Below, in pieces: positions 1 through 8,081 of a DNA stretch of 9,066 nucleotides; position 1 is the stretch's first letter, and the number at the start of each line of letters is the position of its first letter. Where the stretch lies: NCBI GenBank assembly GCA_025455285.1, contig JALOMU010000034.1, positions 1 through 9,066 of the forward strand, written 5' to 3'. The position numbers and the translations under genes were made by a program. A model generated the notes under the pieces. It was not told where the DNA came from and ran no database searches. It saw nothing but the letters and a program-made list of their open reading frames with translations. Source of the DNA: Flavihumibacter sp. (GTDB lineage: Bacteria; Bacteroidota; Bacteroidia; Chitinophagales; Chitinophagaceae).

Positions 1-1
1 T

Positions 2-2410
2 TTTGTAAATGGTGGAGGTGCCGGTTTAACGGATGGTACTGATGAAGGCTGGGGACCAGCATTTCGCGGACAATCCTATCCTCAATACAATTCTCCCCGA
101 ACCTTAAATGGTCAGCCTACCGAGTTTTTGGGTGGTGATCTGAATGCACCTGCAGGGTCAGTGATTACAGCAACTCCCTGGGTTCCGGATGTTGACAATC
201 TGAAGGATTTCTTACAAACCGGTCGCGCCATTACCAACAACGTAGCTTTAGTAGGTGGTAATAAAAATGGTGATTTCCGATTGAGTTATACCAATCTGGA
301 TCAGACCGGTATCGTACCCAATACGGATCTTAGACGTAATACAGTTTCTCTTACCGGTGGTTATAACTTTAACGATAAACTAAGCGCCCGCGCCTTTGTA
401 AGTTATATCAAGAGCGAGAGCGATAACCGTCCATCCATTAGTTATGGTACAGAAAGCCTTATGTATCTCTTCAATTGCTGGTTGCCTGCATCAGTTCGTG
501 TAGAAGATATGAAGCGCCTTTATATGCGTGGTGCGGAAGGTTTACGCCAGTTTAGCTGGAACTATAACTACCATGACAACCCTTACCTGACAGTAATGGA
601 GAATACCAATGGTCAGTATTACAACCGGATTATTGGTAATGTAAGCTTGAAATATCAATTCACAGATTGGCTGAACTTACAGCTTCGTTCTGCTACCGAC
701 TGGAGCCAGGAAAGAAGGGAATACCGACGTGCTTTCAGTACCCAGCGTTTTCCTTTTGGGCAGTTTCGACTTGTTAATATCACAAATGAAGAACGAAACA
801 CTGACTTTCTACTTACAGCCAACAAAACCTTTGGGGACTTTAATTTAACCGGAACATTTGGAGGCAACCAAATGCGGGCGTCCACCAGGTTTGTTGAAAA
901 CGTAGCAGGGCAGCTTAATATCCCCGGCATTTACAGACTCACCAACAGCAGGATACCGCTGGTTAGCGAAGACAACTTTATTGAAAAACGTATCAATAGC
1001 TTGTATGGATCTTTTTCTGTGGGGTACAAAGACTGGCTATTTTTGGATCTTACCAATCGGAACGACTGGAGTACTGCTTTAACCTTACCTGAGATACTGA
1101 AACCGTTTGGTGTTCAGGATAATTCTTATAATTATTACTCGGTGGCTTTAAGTGCCATTGTGAGTGAAGTGGTAAAGCTGCCTGATTTTATAAGTTTCCT
1201 TAAGGTGAGAGGTAGCTTTGCACAAGTTGGTAATGATACGGATCCTTTAGCTTATACACAGGCCTATAACCCTAGTACACCGTTTGGTTCTTCCCAGATT
1301 TATGGTGAAACCGGTGCCCTCGCTAACCTCAGCCTGAAGCCTGAAATCAGCTCTGCGCTTGAATTTGGAACCGATATTAGGTTTCTTGACAACCGAATTG
1401 GATTGGATCTGACCTATTATTCCAGCAGAACCATCAACCAGATTATCAGTATTCCCCTTTCTAATACCAGTGGCTTTGGTTCCCGTCTGATCAATGCAGG
1501 ATTGATTAAAAACTATGGCTTCGAAGCAATGTTGAACCTGGTGCCTGTTAGAAATAACAAGTTCACCTGGAACGTAGATGTAAACTGGTCTGCTAACAGA
1601 AGCAGCGTAGAAGAACTGAGCGATGGTTTAACTACCTACGTACAGGCTAGTCGGGGTGTTAGTGTAGAAGCACGTGTAGGTGAAAGAATGGGTAATCTTT
1701 ACGGAATTGGTTTTGCACGCGTGCAAAGCAAAGATCCCAATGCACCATATTATGATGCATCCGGGCAATATGCCGGACAAATGGTGTTTGGTTCTAATGG
1801 TCGTCCTATTCGTACTACCAACAGAATATTCCTGGGTAACTACAATCCCGATTGGCTGATGGGCTTTAGAAACAGCTTCACCTACAAGAATGTACGATTC
1901 GGATTCCTGTTTGATATCCGCAGCGGTGGTGAACTCTACTCTTTAACCCAGGTAGTAGGCCGCGAAGGTGGTATCATTACAGAAACACTGGAAGGCCGTG
2001 CAGATGGATACGATCTTACAAAACCCGGAAATGGTGTTATCGGAGAAGGTGTGGTGCAGAATGCTGATGGTACTTTCAGCCCCAATACAAGAAAAGTGAC
2101 TGCCCGCGAATGGCATACAGCCTGGACCGGTGGTCGTAACATTGCTGAAGGCGTAATGTATGATGCCAGCTTTATCAAGCTACGAGAGCTTCAGTTAGGC
2201 TTTAATATTCCCGATAAGGTTTGGGGAAAACTTCCTTTCCGCAATGCATCCGTAACATTGGTGGGTAGAAATCTTTTCCTGTGGGATAGAGTGCCGCATG
2301 TGGATCCTGAAACTATGAGCTATAGTGGTGGAACTGCACTACCGGGTATCGAATACATGAGTATCCCATCTACCCGTAGCTACGGTGTTAACCTTAGTTT
2401 CAAATTATAA
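2..2410 (+). CDS. SusC/RagA-family TonB-dependent outer-membrane receptor (5' partial)
   Basis: This is the C-terminal 802 residues of a SusC-type TonB-dependent transporter, an outer-membrane beta-barrel that works with a SusD lipoprotein to import an oligomeric or complexed nutrient. The frame is open from base 2, so the gene starts upstream of the window; the TTG at 128 is only an internal Leu codon. SusC proteins usually have about 1000 residues, so the signal peptide, the carboxypeptidase-like domain and part of the plug are missing. The segment GTDEGWGPAFRGQ near the left edge is a variant of the family's DESWGP plug/barrel signature. The rest shows alternating aromatic-rich strands (for example WLNLQLRSATDWS and WLFLDLTNRNDWS) and ends in a short terminal strand, YGVNLSFKL. 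The SusD gene starts 24 bp after its stop, which supports a SusCD operon. The substrate cannot be read from the sequence. Confidence 0.96.
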   Translation, partial: FVNGGGAGLTDGTDEGWGPAFRGQSYPQYNSPRTLNGQPTEFLGGDLNAPAGSVITATPWVPDVDNLKDFLQTGRAITNNVALVGGNKNGDFRLSYTNLDQTGIVPNTDLRRNTVSLTGGYNFNDKLSARAFVSYIKSESDNRPSISYGTESLMYLFNCWLPASVRVEDMKRLYMRGAEGLRQFSWNYNYHDNPYLTVMENTNGQYYNRIIGNVSLKYQFTDWLNLQLRSATDWSQERREYRRAFSTQRFPFGQFRLVNITNEERNTDFLLTANKTFGDFNLTGTFGGNQMRASTRFVENVAGQLNIPGIYRLTNSRIPLVSEDNFIEKRINSLYGSFSVGYKDWLFLDLTNRNDWSTALTLPEILKPFGVQDNSYNYYSVALSAIVSEVVKLPDFISFLKVRGSFAQVGNDTDPLAYTQAYNPSTPFGSSQIYGETGALANLSLKPEISSALEFGTDIRFLDNRIGLDLTYYSSRTINQIISIPLSNTSGFGSRLINAGLIKNYGFEAMLNLVPVRNNKFTWNVDVNWSANRSSVEELSDGLTTYVQASRGVSVEARVGERMGNLYGIGFARVQSKDPNAPYYDASGQYAGQMVFGSNGRPIRTTNRIFLGNYNPDWLMGFRNSFTYKNVRFGFLFDIRSGGELYSLTQVVGREGGIITETLEGRADGYDLTKPGNGVIGEGVVQNADGTFSPNTRKVTAREWHTAWTGGRNIAEGVMYDASFIKLRELQLGFNIPDKVWGKLPFRNASVTLVGRNLFLWDRVPHVDPETMSYSGGTALPGIEYMSIPSTRSYGVNLSFKL

Positions 2411-2434
2411 TATCTAATCCATTAACTCGATTAT

Positions 2435-3961
2435 ATGAAGTTGTTTAAAATAGCCAGTTCATGCCTGCTTGCAGGGTGGTTGATGGCAGGATGTACCAAA
2501 GACTTTGAAGAGATCAATACAACCGGTAATGTACCTATTGATGTTAACCCAGATCTTTTGATAAGCGGTGTTATTCGCAATACTATGAACCAGCAGGTAG
2601 GTGAAGCCTGGGGTATTGGAAACATTGTGGTTCAATACCATGCTAAAATCCAGTTTGTTAACGAAGATCGTTACCTATGGAATGAGCAGAATGGAATCTG
2701 GAACATGACCTATAATAATTATCGCAACCTGCAAAGCGTTTTTGCGAAAGTTGGTTCGGATAATACAAATGGTTACAATGCAGTTGCCCTGATTCTGAAA
2801 TCCTGGATGTTTGCCCAGGCTACTGAAGCCTATGGTGATATTCCTTACTCAGAAGCTGGCAAAGCCAAGAGTGATGCTATCTATACACCCAAATACGATA
2901 CGCAGGAATCCATTTACAATGGTATTCTGGCAGACTTGAAAACTGCTAATGAAATACTCGCCGTTAGCACAACCAGCATTGCCGGCGATATCATGTTCGG
3001 CGGTGGCCCATCTGCATTGCTCAAATGGAGAAAACTGGCGAACTCACTGAGATTACGTTACCTGCTCAGAATTTCTGCCAAAAAAGATGTAAAAGCAGAA
3101 ATGCAGGCTATTGTGAGTGATCCTGCCAATAACCCCATCTTTACCGGGAATGCAGATAATGCAGTGTTGAAATACCTGGCACTGGCTCCCAACCAATGGC
3201 CCTTGTATGAAAACCGCGTAGGTTCCTTTGATGAATTCCGGGTAAGTAAAACATTGGACGATCGCTTAACTGCGCTTAATGATCCCCGTTTGAATGTATT
3301 CGGCAGACCTTCTCAAGCTTCTGTTGCTGCGGGCACTCCAACAATTGAAGGCATTCCAAATGGACTGGGTGACGTGGATGCACTGAATTATAATGGTGGT
3401 CCGCAACGTGTAAGCCGGGTTGGTTATACATTCGCCTGCCTTGTTTGTAACGACAATGGTCAGGCCCCACCAGTTCCCGATGCTCCGCAGGCACTCCTGA
3501 TGACTTATGCTGAATTACAATTCCTGCTGGCTGAAGCACGCGAAAAAGAACTCATCACTACAGGTACTGCAGAAACCTACTACCTGAATGGTATAAATGC
3601 CAACTTCGAATACTGGAGAGGGGTAGTTCCTGCGCAGTACAATATCAACCTGACCATGCCGGCTGATTATTTGACACAGGCTGCGGTTGCTTACACTGGA
3701 ACTTCTCAGGAAAAGCTTTCTAAGATTGCACTGCAAAAATGGGTAGCGCTTTATTTCAACGGCCTCGAAGGCTGGTTTGAATGGCGTCGTACCCGTATGC
3801 CGGAAGTAATTCCGGGTCCGGCTAACCTGAATGACAACAAAGTTCCAATTCGTTATATCTATCCTCAGTCTGAGCAGGCGCTCAATGGTGCTAATCGCAA
3901 CGAAGCTGTTGCCCGCCAGGGAGAAGATACTCAAAACACAGCTACCTGGATAAATAAATAA
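2435..3961 (+). CDS. SusD/RagB-family nutrient-binding outer-membrane lipoprotein
   Basis: This 508-residue surface lipoprotein is the partner that forms the lid over the SusC barrel and binds substrate. The N-terminus is a lipoprotein signal peptide: MKLFKIASSCLLAGWLMAGC, with an LMAGC lipobox and Cys20 as the predicted lipidation site, followed by TKDFEEINT, a typical SusD mature start. Its length and pattern resemble the SusD-like_2 group (PF12771): early DFEEINT, a mid-protein SALLKWRKLANSLRLRYLLR segment, and near the C-terminus GLEGWFEWRRTRMP followed by RYIYPQSEQALN. It lies 24 bp downstream of the receptor gene and ends 18 bp before a strong terminator stem, so it is the last gene of this operon. 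The start is set by the signal peptide; no Shine-Dalgarno site is visible, which is normal in Bacteroidota. No ligand can be inferred. Confidence 0.96.
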   Translation: MKLFKIASSCLLAGWLMAGCTKDFEEINTTGNVPIDVNPDLLISGVIRNTMNQQVGEAWGIGNIVVQYHAKIQFVNEDRYLWNEQNGIWNMTYNNYRNLQSVFAKVGSDNTNGYNAVALILKSWMFAQATEAYGDIPYSEAGKAKSDAIYTPKYDTQESIYNGILADLKTANEILAVSTTSIAGDIMFGGGPSALLKWRKLANSLRLRYLLRISAKKDVKAEMQAIVSDPANNPIFTGNADNAVLKYLALAPNQWPLYENRVGSFDEFRVSKTLDDRLTALNDPRLNVFGRPSQASVAAGTPTIEGIPNGLGDVDALNYNGGPQRVSRVGYTFACLVCNDNGQAPPVPDAPQALLMTYAELQFLLAEAREKELITTGTAETYYLNGINANFEYWRGVVPAQYNINLTMPADYLTQAAVAYTGTSQEKLSKIALQKWVALYFNGLEGWFEWRRTRMPEVIPGPANLNDNKVPIRYIYPQSEQALNGANRNEAVARQGEDTQNTATWINK

Positions 3962-3979
3962 ACTAAAAACAACCAAATC

Positions 3980-4018
3980 CGCGAGGCGATTCCTTTATTG
4001 GGTCGCCTTGCGCTTTTT
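3980..4018 (+). terminator. Rho-independent terminator after SusCD
   Basis: Bases 3980-3989 pair with 4003-4012: CGCGAGGCGA against TCGCCTTGCG, ten pairs with one G-T wobble and a 13-base loop. A run of five T (4014-4018) follows at once. It lies 19 bases after the SusD stop and should end the SusCD transcript before the phosphonate oxygenase gene. Confidence 0.88.
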
Positions 4019-4048
4019 GGGTGCATACTTGCGTTATTGTATGTTTTG
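4016..4048 (+). promoter_or_regulatory. Candidate Bacteroidota promoter for the PhnZ-like gene
   Basis: A TTTG at 4016-4019 is followed, after 20 bases, by TATGTTTTG at 4040-4048. This resembles the Bacteroidota -33 TTTG / -7 TAnnTTTG arrangement with one extra base, and it would start transcription about 20 bases before the ATG at 4078. An exact TAAATTTG at 4066-4073 also matches the -7 consensus but would give an almost leaderless transcript. A separate promoter is expected because a terminator isolates this gene from SusCD. The motif is short and the call is weak. Confidence 0.35.
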
Positions 4049-4077
4049 ATTCACTTTCCTGATTTTAAATTTGAATT

Positions 4078-4656
4078 ATGACAACTCCACAAGAACTTAC
4101 CAACCAGATCTTCTCGCTTTACGAACAATTCGGCGCAGAAGAATATGCAGGCGAAAAAGTATCCCAGCTCGAACACATGGTACAGGCTGCTCAACTCGCA
4201 ATGGAAGAAGGCTACGACGATGAAGTGGTACTCGCTGCCTTCCTGCACGATGTTGGTCATCTCCTGCCTGTTTATGATGTGTCTGAAACCATGGATGGCT
4301 ATGGCGTAATGGATCATGAAAAAGTGGGGGCCGAATGGCTGTTGGGCTTAGGGATGGGAGAACGCATGTGTAAACTCATCGCCTCTCACGTGAACGCCAA
4401 ACGTTACCTCACCTGGAAATATCCTTCCTATTACGAGCAGCTTTCAGAAGCCAGTAAAAAGACCCTCGAATACCAGGGTGGAAGAATGGAAGAAGCAGAA
4501 GCAAAAGCGTTTGAATCAGATCCGCTTTTTGATCTGTATATCCGCATGCGCACCTGGGATGAAGCTGCCAAGATCGAAGGCAAACCCCTTCCCGAAATGG
4601 ATGAACTGAAACAAAAACTAACGAAATATATTATCAGTCGTCAACAGGCTAACTGA
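4078..4656 (+). CDS. PhnZ-like HD-domain mixed-valent diiron oxygenase (phosphonate catabolism)
   Basis: This 192-residue cytoplasmic protein belongs to the phosphonate-associated HD group (TIGR03276/PhnZ type). PhnZ cleaves the C-P bond of 2-amino-1-hydroxyethylphosphonate with O2, giving glycine and phosphate. The sequence shows the metal ligands H33, H57-D58, H61, H80, H104 and D161. It also has the Y23-x-x-E26 pair that marks PhnZ-type oxygenases rather than HD hydrolases, equivalent to Y24/E27 in PhnZ as I recall it. Residues matching the PhnZ phosphonate-binding set are present: K108, S126, Q133 and R158. Length matches the family. No PhnY (2-oxoglutarate hydroxylase) lies in the window; instead the neighbour is a TIGR03364-type FAD oxidoreductase, convergent, with stops overlapping by 8 bp. 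The exact substrate is therefore open: hydroxylated aminoethylphosphonate, or an N-methylated analogue as for TmpB. The family call is firm; the substrate is inference. Confidence 0.9.
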   Translation: MTTPQELTNQIFSLYEQFGAEEYAGEKVSQLEHMVQAAQLAMEEGYDDEVVLAAFLHDVGHLLPVYDVSETMDGYGVMDHEKVGAEWLLGLGMGERMCKLIASHVNAKRYLTWKYPSYYEQLSEASKKTLEYQGGRMEEAEAKAFESDPLFDLYIRMRTWDEAAKIEGKPLPEMDELKQKLTKYIISRQQAN

Positions 4657-5806
4657 TCCATTGTGAAATGGTCTTTTCCGCAACAGCCGGACTTGCGGTC
4701 ATGCCTTTGCCTCCAATCGCAGTAAGGACCAGGATATTGGTATCTGCATATTCGCGGAAAATATCCTGCTCCTTACTTTGTGTATAATACCCATTCCAGG
4801 TTTTGGCAATATTCCAATGCGGCAGTCGGATCATGCGCTGCGCCTCCTGGAGAATGATATCTTCAATCACCTGCTTGTACTCAAATCCTAATGAATCCGT
4901 TTGATCAATAGGAGCATATTCATGTGAATCACCAATGATCATACTGCCATCCATCGCCTGCTTGAACAACACATGAATCCCCCATTTTTTGAAGCGGCTG
5001 TCTATCTGCGCTGCCTGCAACTTTTCAAAAGAGCCACATTCCCGGAAACTCTCATACCGACGTATACTGAGTCCGCCAAAGAAAGATCCCTTCAACTCAT
5101 ATTCAGGCATGGGTGTAGTCTGCATCATCTGCAACTTGACCAGCTCAATGCCGGCGTTTGTAAACAAGAAGGGATACAAGGTTTTAAATTCCCTTCCTGA
5201 ACAGATTACTACATAATTAGAAGTGAATTGCTCACCCTTACCGGTTTCTACCCAGGCCCGATCTAACTGATAAACTACTGATTTCACCATGGTGTTGGAT
5301 TTATACTGCAGTCCCAACTGCTCTTTCATATAAGCGATCAGGTGATGCACCATGCGGTTAGGCTCCACCGCTATTTCATCCGGAAAATACAATCCGCCCT
5401 GGCAATAAGAAGCCCGCAGTCCCGGATATTGCAACATACAATCTTCCTTGCTTACTAACGTACAGGGATATCCGTCTTTTTCATTGATCGCAGCCAGCTC
5501 TTCCAGCAAGGTGGTTTCCGTATTATCTGATGCCAGGTAAACAGAACCATTTGTTCGCAATGTGATGTCAAAACTGCTTTGAATGGATCGGTATATCTCA
5601 GTACTCCTGAGTCCATACTCCTTCCATTCTCCACGCGCCATGCCGGACGGAATGATCATTCCAAAATTACGGACAGATGCATCGGCCGGCTTTTCATCCT
5701 TCTCAATCAATAATACCTTCCATCCTTTTTTCGCGGCATGATAGGCATGAAAACTGCCCAGCACGCCGGCTCCTACCACGATCAGATCAAAATGTTTGGG
5801 TTGCAT
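4649..5806 (-). CDS. TIGR03364-type FAD-dependent oxidoreductase (phosphonate-associated amine oxidase)
   Basis: This 385-residue flavoprotein is of the D-amino-acid-oxidase (DAO) fold. The N-terminal Rossmann motif VVGAGVLG (G12, G14, G17) ends in acidic E35, which should bind the adenosine ribose of FAD. It is followed by ASVRNFGMIIPSG (44-56), the variant of the DAO 'S-x-R-N-x-G' loop seen in the phosphonate-linked TIGR03364 group. The C-terminal AIGGKGMTASPAVAE closes the FAD site. As I recall, members of this group sit beside phosphonate genes, and some oxidise N-alkylated aminoethylphosphonate to phosphonoacetaldehyde. Its ATG lies 5 bp after the stop of the DUF5690 transporter, so the two are very likely co-transcribed and translationally linked. 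Its 3' end overlaps the convergent PhnZ-like gene by 8 bp. No PhnX-type phosphonatase is in the window to process phosphonoacetaldehyde. The fold is certain; the substrate is inferred from family and context. Confidence 0.88.
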   Translation of the reverse strand: MQPKHFDLIVVGAGVLGSFHAYHAAKKGWKVLLIEKDEKPADASVRNFGMIIPSGMARGEWKEYGLRSTEIYRSIQSSFDITLRTNGSVYLASDNTETTLLEELAAINEKDGYPCTLVSKEDCMLQYPGLRASYCQGGLYFPDEIAVEPNRMVHHLIAYMKEQLGLQYKSNTMVKSVVYQLDRAWVETGKGEQFTSNYVVICSGREFKTLYPFLFTNAGIELVKLQMMQTTPMPEYELKGSFFGGLSIRRYESFRECGSFEKLQAAQIDSRFKKWGIHVLFKQAMDGSMIIGDSHEYAPIDQTDSLGFEYKQVIEDIILQEAQRMIRLPHWNIAKTWNGYYTQSKEQDIFREYADTNILVLTAIGGKGMTASPAVAEKTISQWIS

Positions 5807-5811
5807 ATAAT

Positions 5812-7098
5812 TTATAAGAGAACGGGTTGAGATTTATACTTGCGACTGAAATAGATCCAGCTATAGGCTACCAGTCCGGCACCTGCAATACCAAAGATCC
5901 AGCTGACCTTAATAAAGTAAGGCAGCCAGTTGGTCTGCGCATTAAATAACTCCTTGTTTAAAATCAGAAAACAACTTCCCAGGTATCCTACCGAATCCAT
6001 CAGGTAAAAAAAGAAGCCGATATTCCCCTTCACTTTAAATGCTGCAATGAATCGTTCCAGGAATAAACATTGCAGCGCATTGTAACTGAGGTAGAGTCCA
6101 ACGGTAAAGGTAACCAGCCAGAAAATGGCAGATCCCCAATAGTTGGATATGCCCAATGAACAGATCAGAATGGTCAGGAATCCCAGGCCAATCACCAGGT
6201 GCTGCCGATATAAACTTTTAAAATGATTGTGGATACCCGTTAAAGTTAGCAATAGTAAAAACACCGCCAGAGAGGCGATGGTTTCCATCTGTGCAAAAAT
6301 GCCAGGCGATGAGCCAGGCTCCAATACCAGTAACATTTCAACAGCATAGTTATCCTTGATATCTCTCAGTATAGTCAACAGCAGATTGATTAATACAATG
6401 GTTGTGAGTCCCGGCAGAAACAACCGGATCAGTTCTTTCCGTTGCGATTTATCAAGCCGGATGCGCTCGCCTCTTTCCTTCTTTTCCGTCTCAGCGGGTG
6501 GAGGTATCTTGCCTAACAAATAAACCGATAAAAACAACAGCGGCAGAAAGATGGCACCGGTTACAAAAGGCATCATTAATTCAGATACGCCCCAGGATTC
6601 AATACTGATACGGCCTACCGTTTTCACAACCCCCGAACTGAATATGAAATTGATGCTCAGTATGAGTGCGATCAGATCAGTATATTTTCTGCCTTCGATA
6701 TAACTGAACACCAATCCCCAGATTAATCCCAGGCACATGCCATTCAAAAACAGGAACAACACATTATACGGCAGGGGTATCAAAGCCATCAGCAACAAAC
6801 ACAGATGCGCGCCACCAATCAGGGTAAGTATATAAGTTCCCCTTTTAGCCGGATTGATCTCTGAAATGAAACGTATCCCAATAAACTTGGAGGTCATATA
6901 ACCCAGCACCTGGGCAATTACGATGGCAGATTTGAAACTGATGCCAAAAGCCATCAAACCCTCAAAAGTTCCCGCACTGATCGCCTTTCGAAACCCATAC
7001 ATACAGAAATAGGTGGTAAACGCAGCAAAAGATGCCAGGATGACGATGGCAAGCTGCTGCTGACGGGAATCAGGCCCCTTGAGTATCCGGTTCAACAT
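5812..7098 (-). CDS. DUF5690-family MFS-like membrane transporter (putative phosphonate importer)
   Basis: This 428-residue integral membrane protein has about 12 hydrophobic segments in two halves, split by a charged cytoplasmic loop near residues 196-222 (PPPAETEKKERGERIRLDKS). The N-terminal block YGFRKAISAGTFEG...VIAQVLGYMTSKFIGIRF is the pattern I associate with DUF5690, an MFS-like family common in Bacteroidota and distantly like the organophosphate antiporters (UhpC/GlpT type). It is the first gene of a two-gene minus-strand unit with the FAD oxidoreductase, separated by 5 bp. The position suggests it carries the aminophosphonate across the inner membrane, though no member's substrate is known to me. 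The start at 7098 is supported by the short charged N-terminus before the first membrane segment. It is divergent from the DUF3667 gene across an 83-bp gap. Confidence 0.82.
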   Translation of the reverse strand: MLNRILKGPDSRQQQLAIVILASFAAFTTYFCMYGFRKAISAGTFEGLMAFGISFKSAIVIAQVLGYMTSKFIGIRFISEINPAKRGTYILTLIGGAHLCLLLMALIPLPYNVLFLFLNGMCLGLIWGLVFSYIEGRKYTDLIALILSINFIFSSGVVKTVGRISIESWGVSELMMPFVTGAIFLPLLFLSVYLLGKIPPPAETEKKERGERIRLDKSQRKELIRLFLPGLTTIVLINLLLTILRDIKDNYAVEMLLVLEPGSSPGIFAQMETIASLAVFLLLLTLTGIHNHFKSLYRQHLVIGLGFLTILICSLGISNYWGSAIFWLVTFTVGLYLSYNALQCLFLERFIAAFKVKGNIGFFFYLMDSVGYLGSCFLILNKELFNAQTNWLPYFIKVSWIFGIAGAGLVAYSWIYFSRKYKSQPVLL

Positions 7099-7181
7099 AT
7101 GATGTCAATTTACTCATTCCGCGCTGAAGATTTCCGTTTGCCTTTCATTACTTTATTGTTATTATAGACTATATTTCTATA
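7099..7181. promoter_or_regulatory. Divergent intergenic region with TATAG-A-CTATA palindrome
   Basis: These 83 bases must hold the promoters of both the DUF5690 unit (-) and the DUF3667 gene (+). An 11-bp perfect odd palindrome, TATAGACTATA, lies at 7163-7173. TATATTTC at 7170-7177 and TACTTTAT at 7149-7156 resemble the Bacteroidota -7 element on the + strand. On the - strand, TAAATTGA just upstream of the transporter ATG is a weak match. No convincing -33 partner is seen, so which motif is used cannot be decided. Confidence 0.35.
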
Positions 7182-7994
7182 ATGAGTGATACCATTTCTT
7201 CCTGTATTTCCTGTGGTGCTCCCATGAGTACTAAATTTTGCCCTTCCTGCGGAGAGAAAAAAATCAGTGATTCTGACTTTTCACTCGCCCATCTGCTCGA
7301 ACAGGGTATTGACGTATTTACTCATCTCGATTCCAAACTGTTTAAATCTGCCCGGGCCCTGGTATTTAAACCCGGATTACTTACTGCAGAATTTGTCAGG
7401 GGTGTTAGAAAACCCTACATGAAACCCTTCCAGGTTTTCTTTTTGTGCAACATCCTTTTTTTCTTTTTCCTGGGCGGCTATGATGTTTTTTATATTCCTG
7501 CTAAATGGTTCTTTATAGAAAGTCAATACGGAAGCTCCATCCGGCAACTGGCAGAGCAAACTGCTGCTCAAAAAAATTTGGATATAAATGCCCTGGCGCA
7601 ACTATATGATGCCAAAGTAGTCAATTCCTCCAAACTCTTTGTGATTACGCTGGTGCCAGCAATAGCCCTGTTCAGCTGGCCATTTGGGGGTAAACAGCAT
7701 CCTCAATATGGAAAGCATGTCATTTTTGCGCTTTACTTTCTTTCTTTCATGATGCTGGTCATGGTGCTATACGCTAAAATCCTGATCTGGCTGCCTTTCC
7801 GGATTCCTCCTATCTGGTTTAATATTCCTTTTCTATCCGGCCTGGTTTTGTATGTCCGTTTTGCGTTCAATCGATTTCCTGATCGCGGGGGATTGATAGC
7901 CTGGCTGGGTGCCGTTTCTGTTGTAGCCGGACTCGTCGTTTCGACTATCCCTTACCGTTGGCTTATTAGCTGGCTAACCCTGCACTCCATCTGA
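7182..7994 (+). CDS. DUF3667 zinc-ribbon membrane protein
   Basis: This 270-residue protein has an N-terminal zinc ribbon: C8-x2-C11 (CISC) and C20-x2-C23 (CPSC), eight residues apart, followed by GEKK. An amphipathic region then leads to the family hallmark PGLLTAEFVRGVRKPYMKPFQVFFLCN (about 64-90), where a basic 'G-x-R-K-x-Y-x-x-P-F' motif runs into the first membrane segment. Further hydrophobic stretches lie near 155-168, 182-207, 212-227 and 237-258, giving four to five membrane passes. This matches DUF3667, a Bacteroidota family of unknown function. The zinc ribbon probably faces the cytoplasm. It starts 83 bp from the divergent transporter gene and shows no sequence link to phosphonates, so shared function is doubtful. 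No terminator is seen after its stop. Confidence 0.85.
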   Translation: MSDTISSCISCGAPMSTKFCPSCGEKKISDSDFSLAHLLEQGIDVFTHLDSKLFKSARALVFKPGLLTAEFVRGVRKPYMKPFQVFFLCNILFFFFLGGYDVFYIPAKWFFIESQYGSSIRQLAEQTAAQKNLDINALAQLYDAKVVNSSKLFVITLVPAIALFSWPFGGKQHPQYGKHVIFALYFLSFMMLVMVLYAKILIWLPFRIPPIWFNIPFLSGLVLYVRFAFNRFPDRGGLIAWLGAVSVVAGLVVSTIPYRWLISWLTLHSI

Positions 7995-8055
7995 GTTTGG
8001 GCTTTCTTTCCACAGGTGTGAAAAAGATTCAACCCCTTCCTCTTTCCCTTACCCC

Positions 8056-8063
8056 TACTTTCG
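8056..8063 (+). promoter_or_regulatory. Possible -7 element for the riboswitch transcript
   Basis: TACTTTCG differs at one position from the Bacteroidota -7 consensus TAnnTTTG. It lies 18 bases before the first paired base of the cobalamin aptamer (8082), which would put the transcription start near 8068-8070, a sensible distance. I see no clear TTTG at about -33 (near 8032). The rest of 7995-8055 holds nothing I can interpret. Confidence 0.3.
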
Positions 8064-8081
8064 TGTCCAGTTCTTGTCATC

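Noticed and set aside
128..130. TTG start codon for the SusC-like gene
   Set aside because: The same frame is open back to base 2 and encodes receptor-like sequence (GTDEGWGPAFRGQ), so the gene is cut by the window edge and 128 is internal.
3276..3539. 87-codon minus-strand frame rich in His and Gln
   Set aside because: It is a shadow of the SusD coding sequence on the opposite strand, with no domain-like pattern.
3515..3976. 153-codon open frame on the minus strand
   Set aside because: It lies antisense to the SusD gene, whose lipobox and family motifs are clear. The minus-strand translation resembles no family.
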